The translations under genes and the position numbers were made by a program. From IMG/VR virus record IMGVR_UViG_3300045135_002287, positions 1 to 30,927 of that record: a DNA stretch of 30,927 nt; one strand, written 5' to 3'. Source of the stretch: a virus. This document shows, piece by piece, positions 13,956 through 24,700 of this stretch (position 1 is the stretch's first letter; every line of letters begins with the position of its first letter). The notes beneath the pieces are model-generated. The model was not told where the DNA came from and made no database searches. It saw only the letters and a program-made list of their open reading frames with translations.

Positions 13956-16661
13956 TTAATAATCTATGAGTACTTCATAGCTTCCGCTTTGTGTATAGCC
14001 AGTATCTGGAATAAAGTCTTCTGCTCTTCCAAAATAAGTGACCCCGTTGATGTCGAAAAACCCTAGCTCTGTAATATCTGGCACAACTATAGCTATTTCT
14101 GCTAAAAATGGGGTGACAGAACTGAAAGTAAGTAAATCTTTTTCTATAGAAATTTTAGTAGTTAAAATAGTAGATTCTACTAAAGTATTTGATACCGGTT
14201 CTTTTACTATAAAGTTTAGTGTATAAGGAGTAGAATAAGTTGCTCCCGTTAATAGTTTATTCACAGTAAAAGAAAAAGTAGGTTCTATTTCAGACAGAAT
14301 ATTAGTAGTAGAAGTGTGAACAGTTTCTGCGCTTTCAATAGAAACACTTAGTTTCTCTAGTTCTGTATCATTAATCAAAGGCGCAGGGAGAGAAAGATAT
14401 ATTATATTTGACTCGCTAATAGAGTTATACTCCGGGAATATAAAAGCAGTAGCACCTTTAGTAAAAGGCTCTACTAAAACGTAGTCTGCCGTTCTTGTTA
14501 CTATATTTTGAGTAATTCTTACTTCATCCAGGTAGCCATTTAAGGGACGAGAGCTGGCAGCAGCAGGAGATTCCCCAATATACAAAGGAGAAGTGCTAGT
14601 ATGAATTCCCGTAGGGGCTGCAATAGTATCTTGCAAAACTGCACCTACTGCTTCTAGCAGGGTTCCTGTGCTCCAATCATATAGTCCTTCTACAAATTGA
14701 ACATTTATGGCTGTTTCATACATTATAAAATAAGCTTGCGCAGCTGTAGTACTAGAAATTGGAATAACTAACGAGGGAGGATCGTTAGCGGAGGGAAAAG
14801 AGTTTGACGCCCATGTTCTAACCTCTTGAGCATATCTATCATAATGAAATAAATAGTACGTAGTTGAAGGAACTCCAGCAAGTAAAGCGTTTCCTGAGTT
14901 TAAAAACCAAGTAAGGCCTGCTTCAATTTGATATTGATCAGAATAAACGCTATTAAGTAGACGAATGCCAAAAGATCCGTAAGGATGTTGTCCTTCAAAG
15001 CCTGCTCCTCCTGTAATTGTCATTAAAAATGAACAAGTATCTGGCAAAGTCTCTGTGCTTATATCTCCAACATTCCAACCCTGAGCAGTAGTAGTATAGG
15101 TGTCAGAGCTAGTAGTTGGCCACGTTCCTGTAAAAGAAAGCAAAACAGGATTAACTACACTTGTATCAGTTAGGAATAATTTTATATCTGTTCCGTCATA
15201 TACTAAAGATAGGTAATTCCAACTACCGGACGATACAGTAGCAGTAGAACTTAGCACTACTCCCTCATTCAATGCTCCACTACCTCCTACAGATGCTTTG
15301 ATAGTTTTTGTTACACTATCAAAGTAAATAGAATATTCTCCTAAACTTACTCCATTTTGCTCATCTTTGCTAATTAAAACTTGATCTGTATCTTCAGAAT
15401 TAAGATAAAATGCGAGTTCTATTGAAAAAGGAGTGCCTTCAGATACTTGTAGAGAAGTATCATTTAATATTACTAAATGAGAGCCTGGCTGTCCATTGAA
15501 TTTTAATGAACCTTCTTCCCTAAATACTTGCTCTGCTGAAAGTTCTACTACTCCAGAGGATGTAATTTCATGCTTTTTCTCTGAAAGATCCGTTATAGAA
15601 GTTGCATCATATGTTCTAGGTTCCATATCTAGCAGTAATGATACATTAGCAAATGGAAAGTCCTCTACAAAAGGAACACTAGAGATTCCTATATACTCAT
15701 ATCCTGGTGGAATTTCATAAACAAAAGGAGTTCCTCCAAAATTCCAAGTACCATATCCAGTTACCCCTGAAGAAGCATCACACATAGACAAAAATAATGG
15801 AGGATCTATAGTACCGTCATCGGGAAAAGGTAAAAAAGGCTCGTTGTTAAAGGATATCTGTTTATTATCAAAATCTATTAATATAGGGTACCATTCATTT
15901 AAAGGATATCCTATATAGTTTGTTTGGACCCCGCCATTGCCATTTACACCCGTACCTCCATGGTAGTTACCTACTCTAGTGGGGGTAGTTTGTATTCCTG
16001 GTATCATAGCATATGTTGCAGTAGAATAATGTTCTAAATAATATTTTCCGCCAATAGCTTGTAGAGCTGCTAAATCCCATAAAGCAGTAGCAAACTTCCC
16101 TGTAGAAGTTGCGGTTAAATAATCAGAAGAAATAGATAATGAAGCTCCGCCACTTAGATCTGCTCTATAAGGTAGAGTTTCATAGCTTTCTGACTCAAAA
16201 TACTCATTTGTATCGAAACTAATATTCGCAAGGGAAACCTCAAAAAGTGCATTATCTAATAATGTATCATAATCTGACGTTCTATTAAAATAATCAGAGT
16301 CTATAGATATAGGAAACTCTGTAATAGTAATATCTGAAGTTACTACAGTATTTGTAACAGTTCCATCAGATAGAAAAACTCCCTTAGTTGAAATATCTAA
16401 GGGAATTGTCTCAATACCTTTTACAAATGTATCCATAAAAGAAGAAGTTAAAATTCTAGAGTACTCTCTTTCTTTATCTATAGAAATTGAATATACCTCT
16501 ATAGTACTTTCTATAGTGTTTATACTATTTTTTACTAAAATTAAAGTATTCACACTATTTTCTTCTAAGTAAAAAGGTTGCTGCTCCAAAGGCGTAGGAG
16601 CAGTTCCTCTGTTTATAGAAATAGTTTTAGTTACAGATTGTACATCAATAGACGGATTCAT
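13956..16661 (-). CDS. Large virion adhesin with SPRY-like and LamG-like domains
   Basis: A 901-residue, beta-rich protein. Residues 1-180 are unassigned strands. About 185-325 resembles a SPRY domain: GKYYLEH, YIGYPLNEWYPILIDFDN, KQISFNNEP, then YGTWNFGGTPFVYEIPPGY. From about 338 a concanavalin A/LamG-like domain begins (FANVSLLLDMEP, GSLKFNGQPGSHLVI, FSIELAFYLNSEDTDQVLIS, WNYLSLVYDGTDIKLFL). It is interrupted at about 527-657 by another beta-rich segment and ends with LYIGESP and LNGYLDEVRITQNIVTRTADY near 690-730. Residues 735-901 are further strands, with SGSYEVLIDY at the end. Both fold types bind sugars or proteins in other phages, so surface recognition is likely. The ATG follows the previous stop by two bases without a Shine-Dalgarno sequence, indicating translational re-initiation. 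Confidence 0.85.
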   Translation of the reverse strand: MNPSIDVQSVTKTISINRGTAPTPLEQQPFYLEENSVNTLILVKNSINTIESTIEVYSISIDKEREYSRILTSSFMDTFVKGIETIPLDISTKGVFLSDGTVTNTVVTSDITITEFPISIDSDYFNRTSDYDTLLDNALFEVSLANISFDTNEYFESESYETLPYRADLSGGASLSISSDYLTATSTGKFATALWDLAALQAIGGKYYLEHYSTATYAMIPGIQTTPTRVGNYHGGTGVNGNGGVQTNYIGYPLNEWYPILIDFDNKQISFNNEPFLPFPDDGTIDPPLFLSMCDASSGVTGYGTWNFGGTPFVYEIPPGYEYIGISSVPFVEDFPFANVSLLLDMEPRTYDATSITDLSEKKHEITSSGVVELSAEQVFREEGSLKFNGQPGSHLVILNDTSLQVSEGTPFSIELAFYLNSEDTDQVLISKDEQNGVSLGEYSIYFDSVTKTIKASVGGSGALNEGVVLSSTATVSSGSWNYLSLVYDGTDIKLFLTDTSVVNPVLLSFTGTWPTTSSDTYTTTAQGWNVGDISTETLPDTCSFLMTITGGAGFEGQHPYGSFGIRLLNSVYSDQYQIEAGLTWFLNSGNALLAGVPSTTYYLFHYDRYAQEVRTWASNSFPSANDPPSLVIPISSTTAAQAYFIMYETAINVQFVEGLYDWSTGTLLEAVGAVLQDTIAAPTGIHTSTSPLYIGESPAAASSRPLNGYLDEVRITQNIVTRTADYVLVEPFTKGATAFIFPEYNSISESNIIYLSLPAPLINDTELEKLSVSIESAETVHTSTTNILSEIEPTFSFTVNKLLTGATYSTPYTLNFIVKEPVSNTLVESTILTTKISIEKDLLTFSSVTPFLAEIAIVVPDITELGFFDINGVTYFGRAEDFIPDTGYTQSGSYEVLIDY

Positions 16662-16663
16662 AG

Positions 16664-18424
16664 TTATACATTTACACTGGCAGTTATATTGCTGTATCCT
16701 GCTGAAGTTACATTAATTGGAACTTGTAACTCTCCAGCTGTTAGTGACGTTACTGTTTTAACAGTACTACCGTCTCCAAAAACCATTCCGCTGCCTTCAA
16801 TAATTAATTTAATTTCTGTCTGTATTCGCTGTCCAGAAATATTATAGGCACTTACTTCTATATAGCTAGATATAGTACTACCTGCATAAGTGTAGTCATC
16901 CAGCTCTGGAGCAATAGTTATAGTTATTGGTACTGTAGGAGTTAATAGGTGTAATTCCGGCTTTGAATCTCCAAAATTAGAACTATCTGTAGTATACCAT
17001 ATTCTATCAAGATAGTCTCTTCCTATTCCATACATTTTTCCTTGGAGCGTAGAAGTTTTTGTAAAACCTAAAGCGTCTGTAAAATTATAAATAAAAGTAG
17101 CATTTTCTGATAAAATCGCTAGTTGTGATTTGCTGTCATTCAGCCAAAAATGAGATAAAGTGGTGTCAGGAATAACAGTAGAGCTATGAAATGTAAGATT
17201 TAAAGGGTTAAGAGGATCTATTTGATAAACAAACAATGTTCTTGCTTCTGCTATTGTTGTATATCGCCTTGATATATTAGTTTCTAAAAATACTGCTACA
17301 TATTTATTTCCTTCTGCTTCTATGATCTCATTAATTATAGCAATTGAACAGTATGGACCATTAACACTCGTATGTCCGACATAATTTGCTATTTCCGAAC
17401 TAAGGGTTCCTGTTATATTTTGTGCTACTTCTATATCAAAGGTATCGGCCGAAGTGTCCCAGGTAGCCACTAAAGGATGATAGTTATTTGCAGAATCAAA
17501 CCTTACTATGTACGATAGTTTAGTATTTCCGGAAACATCTCTCGGATCGTCCATATATTGAGAAGCTAGAGGTCTATACTCATAAGCAGTTGTATAGCTT
17601 GTTACCACCCCTCCACTATCAGTACCTGCTGCTGGGACAGATGATACTGAAAAACTAAGAAGGTCAGTAGTTGCTATAGCATTATCTGATACATTTAATC
17701 TTTTATTTAAAATAACATTGGAGCCGCCTTGTAAATTTTCAATAAAAAAGACGGCTTTTTCATCTATATTACTTTGTCCAAATATCTGAGGAAAAACGTA
17801 ATTTCCAAATTGATTACTGGTTAAAGGGACAGAATTATCAGAAAGTCTATAATAAAAAAAAGTATAGTTTGGGTAAAAATATCCTGAGTTTGCAGCATTT
17901 CCCATAATCCATCTGCCATCAACATTTATAGTATCCATAGGAACAGCAACAGTTTGATTATAATTTGCAGTCGTAACTGAACCTAAAGAACTTTTTGCAT
18001 CCTCCGGAGAAGTAACTTTTAGTATTCGCGCATCAGCTGAGTCTCCTGGCTGGCTTGAGTACACAGTTGCCGAGTCAAACTCTAGAGTACATCCCGCGGT
18101 AGCGTAAACATTAGGATTTAAGTTACTCACATAAGCAAAGTTAAAGTGGGTATTCTGTCCGCCTAAAGCGGTATCTCTAGTTTCACTACAGAAAGTATAT
18201 CCTTTTCCTGTTATAACTTGAGACATTCTATGCGTAGTATTTTCCGCGGAAAATCCGTCTAAAGTGGTAGCACTTCTTTCTATCAGATGTATACCATCAA
18301 ACTCAGGACTTAAAGTTTGTTTATCTACTTTATCACCGTATAAATACAGAGCTGTAGACGCAGGGTCTTGGGGCTCTATTAATACTGGGGATGCTGATCT
18401 CACAAAGTCATGTATTTTTGCCAT
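16664..18424 (-). CDS. Putative virion protein, propeller-like body with C-terminal Ig-like domain
   Basis: A 586-residue protein starting MAKIHDFVRSASPVLIEPQD, with GGAG seven bases before the ATG. It is beta-rich and poor in Lys. The middle and later part (about 300-490) has repeated sheet-like segments such as LSYIVRFDSANNYHPLVATW, KSQLAILSENATFIYNF and GIGRDYLDRIWYTTDSS, the last recalling an NHL or SMP-30-type propeller blade. The final ~85 residues (TITIAPELDDYTYAGSTISS to SAGYSNITASVNV) look like a bacterial Ig-like domain. It lies in a run with the giant repeat protein and the LamG-like protein, so I infer a tail-fibre or surface role. I do not recognise the full-length family. Confidence 0.75.
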   Translation of the reverse strand: MAKIHDFVRSASPVLIEPQDPASTALYLYGDKVDKQTLSPEFDGIHLIERSATTLDGFSAENTTHRMSQVITGKGYTFCSETRDTALGGQNTHFNFAYVSNLNPNVYATAGCTLEFDSATVYSSQPGDSADARILKVTSPEDAKSSLGSVTTANYNQTVAVPMDTINVDGRWIMGNAANSGYFYPNYTFFYYRLSDNSVPLTSNQFGNYVFPQIFGQSNIDEKAVFFIENLQGGSNVILNKRLNVSDNAIATTDLLSFSVSSVPAAGTDSGGVVTSYTTAYEYRPLASQYMDDPRDVSGNTKLSYIVRFDSANNYHPLVATWDTSADTFDIEVAQNITGTLSSEIANYVGHTSVNGPYCSIAIINEIIEAEGNKYVAVFLETNISRRYTTIAEARTLFVYQIDPLNPLNLTFHSSTVIPDTTLSHFWLNDSKSQLAILSENATFIYNFTDALGFTKTSTLQGKMYGIGRDYLDRIWYTTDSSNFGDSKPELHLLTPTVPITITIAPELDDYTYAGSTISSYIEVSAYNISGQRIQTEIKLIIEGSGMVFGDGSTVKTVTSLTAGELQVPINVTSAGYSNITASVNV

Positions 18425-18425
18425 T

Positions 18426-18704
18426 TTAATTCTCCACTATATTATAGCTTTTTCTTAGTTTAGTTTCTGCCCAAGAAGATGCTTCTTCAAACGATTCCCA
18501 AGATTTTATGTCTTTTATACCGGTAAAAGTATAAGGTTGTTCAAGTACAAGAAGTTTTTTATCGTCTACTAATTCAAATACATTTAAGCAATTATTATCA
18601 TTTAATTCAATAAAAAATTCTTTAGCTACAATAACTTCACCTTGTTCTCCTGACTCAAGCAAAGAAGGCTGTATTATATCTAATATTAATTTTTTAGATT
18701 CCAT
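18426..18704 (-). CDS. Small protein of unknown function
   Basis: A 92-residue protein starting MESKKLILDIIQPSLLESGE, with AGGAG six bases before the ATG; that ribosome site overlaps the stop codon of the giant gene. The N-terminal half is strand-rich (GEVIVAKEFFIELNDNNCLN, KKLLVLEQPYTFTG) and the end is a helix with aromatic residues (SWESFEEASSWAETKLRK). No motif or family is recognised. Placement right after a giant fibre-like gene makes a fibre assembly chaperone possible, but this is only position-based. Confidence 0.7.
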   Translation of the reverse strand: MESKKLILDIIQPSLLESGEQGEVIVAKEFFIELNDNNCLNVFELVDDKKLLVLEQPYTFTGIKDIKSWESFEEASSWAETKLRKSYNIVEN

Positions 18705-18713
18705 CTAAATCTC

Positions 18714-21700
18714 CTATTCATACGTAAATTTAACTGTTAAGTTACTTGCAGAGCCTGTTATAATGTCAACAGATATTTGTTCTGTTGTAAGTAAGGTATT
18801 TGATGTAAATAATCCACTAACTTCGGTTTCCCCTGGAGGAATAGCAAATTGTTGAAACTCTACGCCATTTCTCATAACAGAGAATACTAAAGTTAAAGGC
18901 TGCGCTAAGTCTATAGTTGCTTTTAACTCTAAAAGTCTCATAGTTTGTGGCGGCTGGAAGAAGGTAGTACCTTCTAAAGGACCCGTAAAGCTTCCGGCTC
19001 TGACTAAATAGAAGCTGTTGGTTCTGTTTACATCTAACCATTCGTTACCGTCATAGATGTACAATCTCTTGTTTTCTTCTATGAAAGCTAAAGATCCAGT
19101 ATCTGCTAAGTTTGGTAAACTTGTAGACAAGGGATATACTGCTACGGCTGCGGGACGATTTACAGGCTCCCACACACCTTCATTATATTGTAGATATTGA
19201 CCTGTCTGAGCATTTGCTACGTCAGTATCTGTTAAAGCATTTAAAGTAGAGGTTAAGTTCCCAGGTACCCATGCATTTGTTTCCCAAATTAGTACTTGAC
19301 CGTTATTTGGGTTTTGATTAATATTTACATCTGGAATATCAGATAATGACTCTATTTGAATATCTGCAGGAGACCATTTTAAGCCGTTAAATACTAACGC
19401 TTGTCCAGTAGAAGGTACTACAGTTGTAGTGTCTACATCAGGTAAATCATCAATTGAAGTAAGTGCTAAATCTCCAGGAACCCAGGCTGAACCATTCCAA
19501 ACTAAACCCTGTCCTAAATCAGGAACATTAGTAGTAGTGTCAACATCAGGAAACTCATCTATAGTTTGAAGCTCAAGTTGAATTGTTTGAGGCTGCCAAG
19601 ATAATCCCTTCCATACTAGTGCCTGCCCTATCGAAGGAAACGAAGTAGTAGTATCAACATCGCTTAAATCATCTATAGATCCTACTAAAGTACCACTTCC
19701 GGTGCCAGATCCTGAGCTTTTAGTTACCGAAACATAAAGCTCTGTATCAGAAATTGCAACACCAATAGGCCCAAGATCGGTTTCTATTGGAGTTAACGAG
19801 CCAAACTTGTTGACATAATATGTTGCGCCGAAGATTAAAGGTGAAGAACTATTATATATTCCGCCCTCGGTAACTACCTCATAAGGACCTACTCCAGCTA
19901 CGATAGGCTCATTTAAGATACCTATTATATTAACGTTCGAAGGAGTAGTAACAATAATATCTTGAGTTTCTATAAAATGAACGTTGTTATCTGTCGACGA
20001 ACCAATAATAATAAAATCATCTGTAACAGCGCATACCTGACCAAACCGTCCGGAAGTATAGTAAGGGTTGAGCCAGTAATACAAAGTATTTCCTGACACA
20101 GCATCTATATAGTAAGCTCCTCCAGATACATTCAAATAACCAAAACCGGAAGGATTAACTTGATCTCTTCCAGGAGCTCCTACTAATACATTATCTCCGT
20201 GTAAAGCTACCGAACTACCAAAAGCGTCTCCAGCTTGGTATTGGGGAGAAGTTCCAGTATAGTCATTAATATAACCTCCAGTAGATACATCGTATATATT
20301 TACTCTTCCGGTATCGCCCTGGCTATTAGTATCTGCTAAAGGAGCCCCTACAGCTAAATATTTATTATTAACAGCTACCGAGTAACCGAACTGAGCACCT
20401 CCAGCATACGCAGGAGTAACCTTATTTATAAGACTAACTTCTTGAGTTTCTGAGTTGTATCTATATAAATAAGCTGCCCCATTTCCTTCGAGGTATGCAC
20501 CAATAGCTATATACGTACCATTAAATGCTACCGAATTACCAAAGTAAGCATAAGAAACACCTGCGGGCCCATCAAATGTATGAATTACTTCACCAGTAAA
20601 TACGTTTATTAAATGCGCTTTTCCTTCAAAACTAGATCCAGCTCTATAAGCGCCTACTACTGCTAACTCTCCATATAATGCTACTGAAAAGCCAAAATAG
20701 GACTGCTCCTCAGGTATTGGGTTTGCTATAGTATTAACTAAATCTCCTGTTAATACATCGTATAAATAAACTTCTCCGCTGTTTGTAACTGCCGCTGCGG
20801 TATTGTCGGCAGCCATACCACCTATTAATACGTACTGACCTTGTAAAGATATTGATCTTCCAAAAGCTATATTAGCCTGTGGAGAGTTAATATATCGATA
20901 TACTGATCTATCTCCGGAGTTTAAAATTACAACTTGTTCTTCTTCAGTACCTACTGCCGCAAGAGTTCCAGATACAGATACCGAAACGCCAAATTGATTT
21001 ACAGTTCCTAAGCTTCCTGTATATGAGGTACTATATATAGTTGGAGTATTTGGATCTACATAAGGTACTAATTTTTGTATAGAACCTTCTGTATTTATAC
21101 TAACAATAGATCCTTCCGTTATAGGAGTATCTTCAGTAGTATAGTTTTTTATTCCTTGATAAAGATATTTATTCTCCCACTGAGATAAGTCTTCGCTCCA
21201 AGATAGAATGTTATATTTATTTAAAGAAGGAACATCTATAGTTACATCTGTTAAATCATTTATAGCATAGTCTACAGTAGTATTTACCCATCTGCCAAGA
21301 GCATCATCCCATTGAATAAATTGATTTGGCTGTAGATTCGTAATATATAAATCTGACAAGTCATTTAAAACATCTACATTACTACTACCTACTGCAGCAG
21401 GTGTCCAAGTACCGCTAAGCCAAAGTAACGCTTCTCCTTCATTAGGGGTAGAAGAGATTGTAACGTCAGATAAGTCCCCAGTACTTACTACATCTGAGAC
21501 ATAACGAGCGTCCCATTTTGTGCCATTCCATACAAGTCCAGAGCTTGGAACTACAGAAGAAGTGAACTCTACGTCAGTTAAATCAGAGAGAACAGATACC
21601 GGATTTAAAGCATTTGATAATAAAAGTTCTGTACCAGATATAGCTACACCAATAGAGCCGTATTCCGTAGCAGAAGTAGTTAAAGCACCAGTAGAAGTTA

Positions 21701-24700
21701 CATAATAGACAGATCCTGGAGCTAAGGCTAAAAAGCCTTTTGCTACTGAATTATTTAAATATACTTCTCCAACTGTGCCTATATTTATCGCATCTGCGGC
21801 TACACCAATCCACTCTCCAGCATTCGAAGTAATTGCAGTATCTGCAACGTCATATACGTAAGCAGCTCCTGCATTTGTTACTGCCCCCGCATCTTCTGCG
21901 TAAGCTCCGACAACTAACTTATTTTCAGTGTTGATACTTACTTGAGAAAAGTAATCATTAGTAGCAATATTAGAAGAGTTCTTATTTTCAAAATAATTGT
22001 AAAGAGAACCATCAGATAAGTTGTATATATAAACGATCCCAGCTCCTGGCTGGCTGTCTGAGTTTTCATCCAAAGAAGATATAACCAATCTATCGTTTGA
22101 TATAGCTAAATCAGTTCCGAAGAAATCGTCTACAGTGTCTCCATTTGGATTAGGATTAACAATGGTATAAACCGGAGCAGTAGTGTTAGATAAATCGTAT
22201 ACAAAAACGGTTCCAGAAGTGCCTGAAGATAGCCGAGAAGACACTGCTAAGTAGTTTTCATTTATTACAATTGATTCTCCAAACCCAGTTGCCGCAGCTT
22301 CTGGATTATAAATTGTAGTAAATAAAGAGTTGTTGTTTCTACTAAATAAGTACACTACTCCAGTCGATGTTCCGGAAGCACTGTCTTCTGTAGGTGCAGA
22401 TACTGCTATAAATGTATTATTTAAAGCTACTGAACTTCCAAATCTGTCTCCCTGAACTACATCATACGCATTTGGATTGCTAAACGTATGAAGTAGTGTA
22501 CCGTTTTCAACATCGTATAAATAAGCTCTTCCAGACTGTGTTCCATCAGTATCTGATTCGGGGCAGCCCACAATTGCTCTTGTTCCAAGTAAATCTATAG
22601 ACTGGCCAAAATCAGAATAAGAATCTGCAACAGGATTATTGATTGCGTGTATCTGAGTTCCAGTGTTTGTTCGGAAAATTTCTATTCTTCCAGACTGAGT
22701 ATACTTTCTTGGAATACCTACGATAATATAATCATCACTGATTACAAGCTCTTGGCCAAATAAATCATAACTACTTGGAATACTTGATACTAAAGAGTAG
22801 AGTAGCTCCTGATTATAAAGATTGTATACAAAAACTTTTCCAGCATCTATGCGAATATTCCCAGATACATTAACATTAATATTTGGGGCTGATACTGCGA
22901 AATAACTAGTAGAAGCAGCTACTTTTGTTCCAAATGCAGCGCTTGTTTCTGGTTCTGGATTTAAAATTGTAGAGATAAACTTTCCAGAACTTACAGAAAT
23001 AGGGGCTATTTGACCCGTAGGTTCTAAAACTACTACTTCCTGAGCTTGTATATCGGCCGAAGCAAAAAATAGTCGAGAAGCTCCCTCTGGAAGATCTGCA
23101 GGAATCCATTTATTCCCAAGGGCGTCCCAAGACAGTACTTGATTATCTTGAGGAAGATTTGTTAATGTGTCTACATCAGACAAGTCACTAATATCAGCGA
23201 CATTACTTGTTCCTGCCTGTGAAGGTTCCCATGCTTGAGTAAGGGCATTCCATGCAAGAACTTGTCCAGAAGATATTGTTCCTGAAGTATTTACATCTGT
23301 TAGATCGTCAATTGATTGTATATTTGAAGTTACTATACCAGGAACCCAAGATACTCCATTCCAGACTAAACCTTCTCCAATTGTAGGCGTCGAGCTAGTA
23401 GTATCAACATCTGATAAATCATTAATCTTAGTAACACTATCTGCCGTATTAGACTCAATATCTCCAGTTACTAATAAATCAGTATTTGATAAAGCTTTAC
23501 CTACGATTCCAAAATCTGTAGGAGTAGATACTATTGAGCCAGTATTTGTTAGATAATAATTTGAGCCAGGTAATAAGCCTGACTGAGCCGTTGAGACCCC
23601 GCCTGGCAGTATGACTGAGGCAGTATTGTTTTCTACCACTGACTCTTTTAAGAACCCTATCCAGTTTGAAGCATTTGATGTTGCATTTAAATTAAATACG
23701 TAAGCAATACCAGAGTTGTAAAATATAGTGTCTTGAATATTTACATACTCTTCTACAGAAGTAGTTACGAGCGCTTTATTTCCTAGTAACTCTAAACAAT
23801 CTCCTATACCATCATTTACTGGCGTAAAATAACTGTTTGGATTTTCAAATGCTGTTATAACTTCGTATGTAGTAGCATCTATTAGGTATACTAAACCTGT
23901 AAAGTTACCGCTATAAGAATCCTCGCCTCTTGCAGAGACTAAAATATTGTTTCCAAGTATTCTTACTTCTTCTCCAAAATAGTCGTAGCTAGTCGTAGAG
24001 TAGAAGTTTGGATTTGCTATCTCAGTTATTTTTTCTAGTGTATCAAACCTAAATAATTGAATAAGCCCACCATATTGATAGGACTCTACATAAGCCCGTG
24101 GAGCGCCTACAACTAAAATATTATTATATATTGATAAAGACTGGCCGAAATTAGAAGAATGCGAAGCATCTGATATAGAACTACTAAAGGGTATGACTCC
24201 TTCCGATGTTCCAGTACTGATATCAAAAACTTCTACATTTGCTAAATAATTAGCACCGCCTTTTGCACCTACCGCTAGTCTTCCGTTTTCATATGCTAAA
24301 GCTGATCCAAAGTATAAATCATCGGTACCGTAACCTAAAGTAGGCGCTAAACTTCTGATAAAATTACCTGTAGTAGAATCAAAAATTGTTACTCGCCCTG
24401 TTTGTATAGCGGAGTTAGAAGTATTGTAAAGTACCTGTCCTACTACCAAGTATCCGTCTGGAGTTAAAAGTAGTGAATCATATCCCCAATAATAATTATA
24501 ATCACTAGTGGTAGGGTTTTGAATTTCATGTATTAAATCTCCTGTAACATGATTAAATATGTAAACAACTCCCTCTCGATAAGCTCCTCCTTCTATGGGG
24601 GCGCTAATTGCAACTAATGGCCCCTGAATAGAAACTAGATGTCCGAATCTATCACCATTAGAAGAAAATAAAGAAGCTTTAGGGTGTCTTATAGTTCTTA

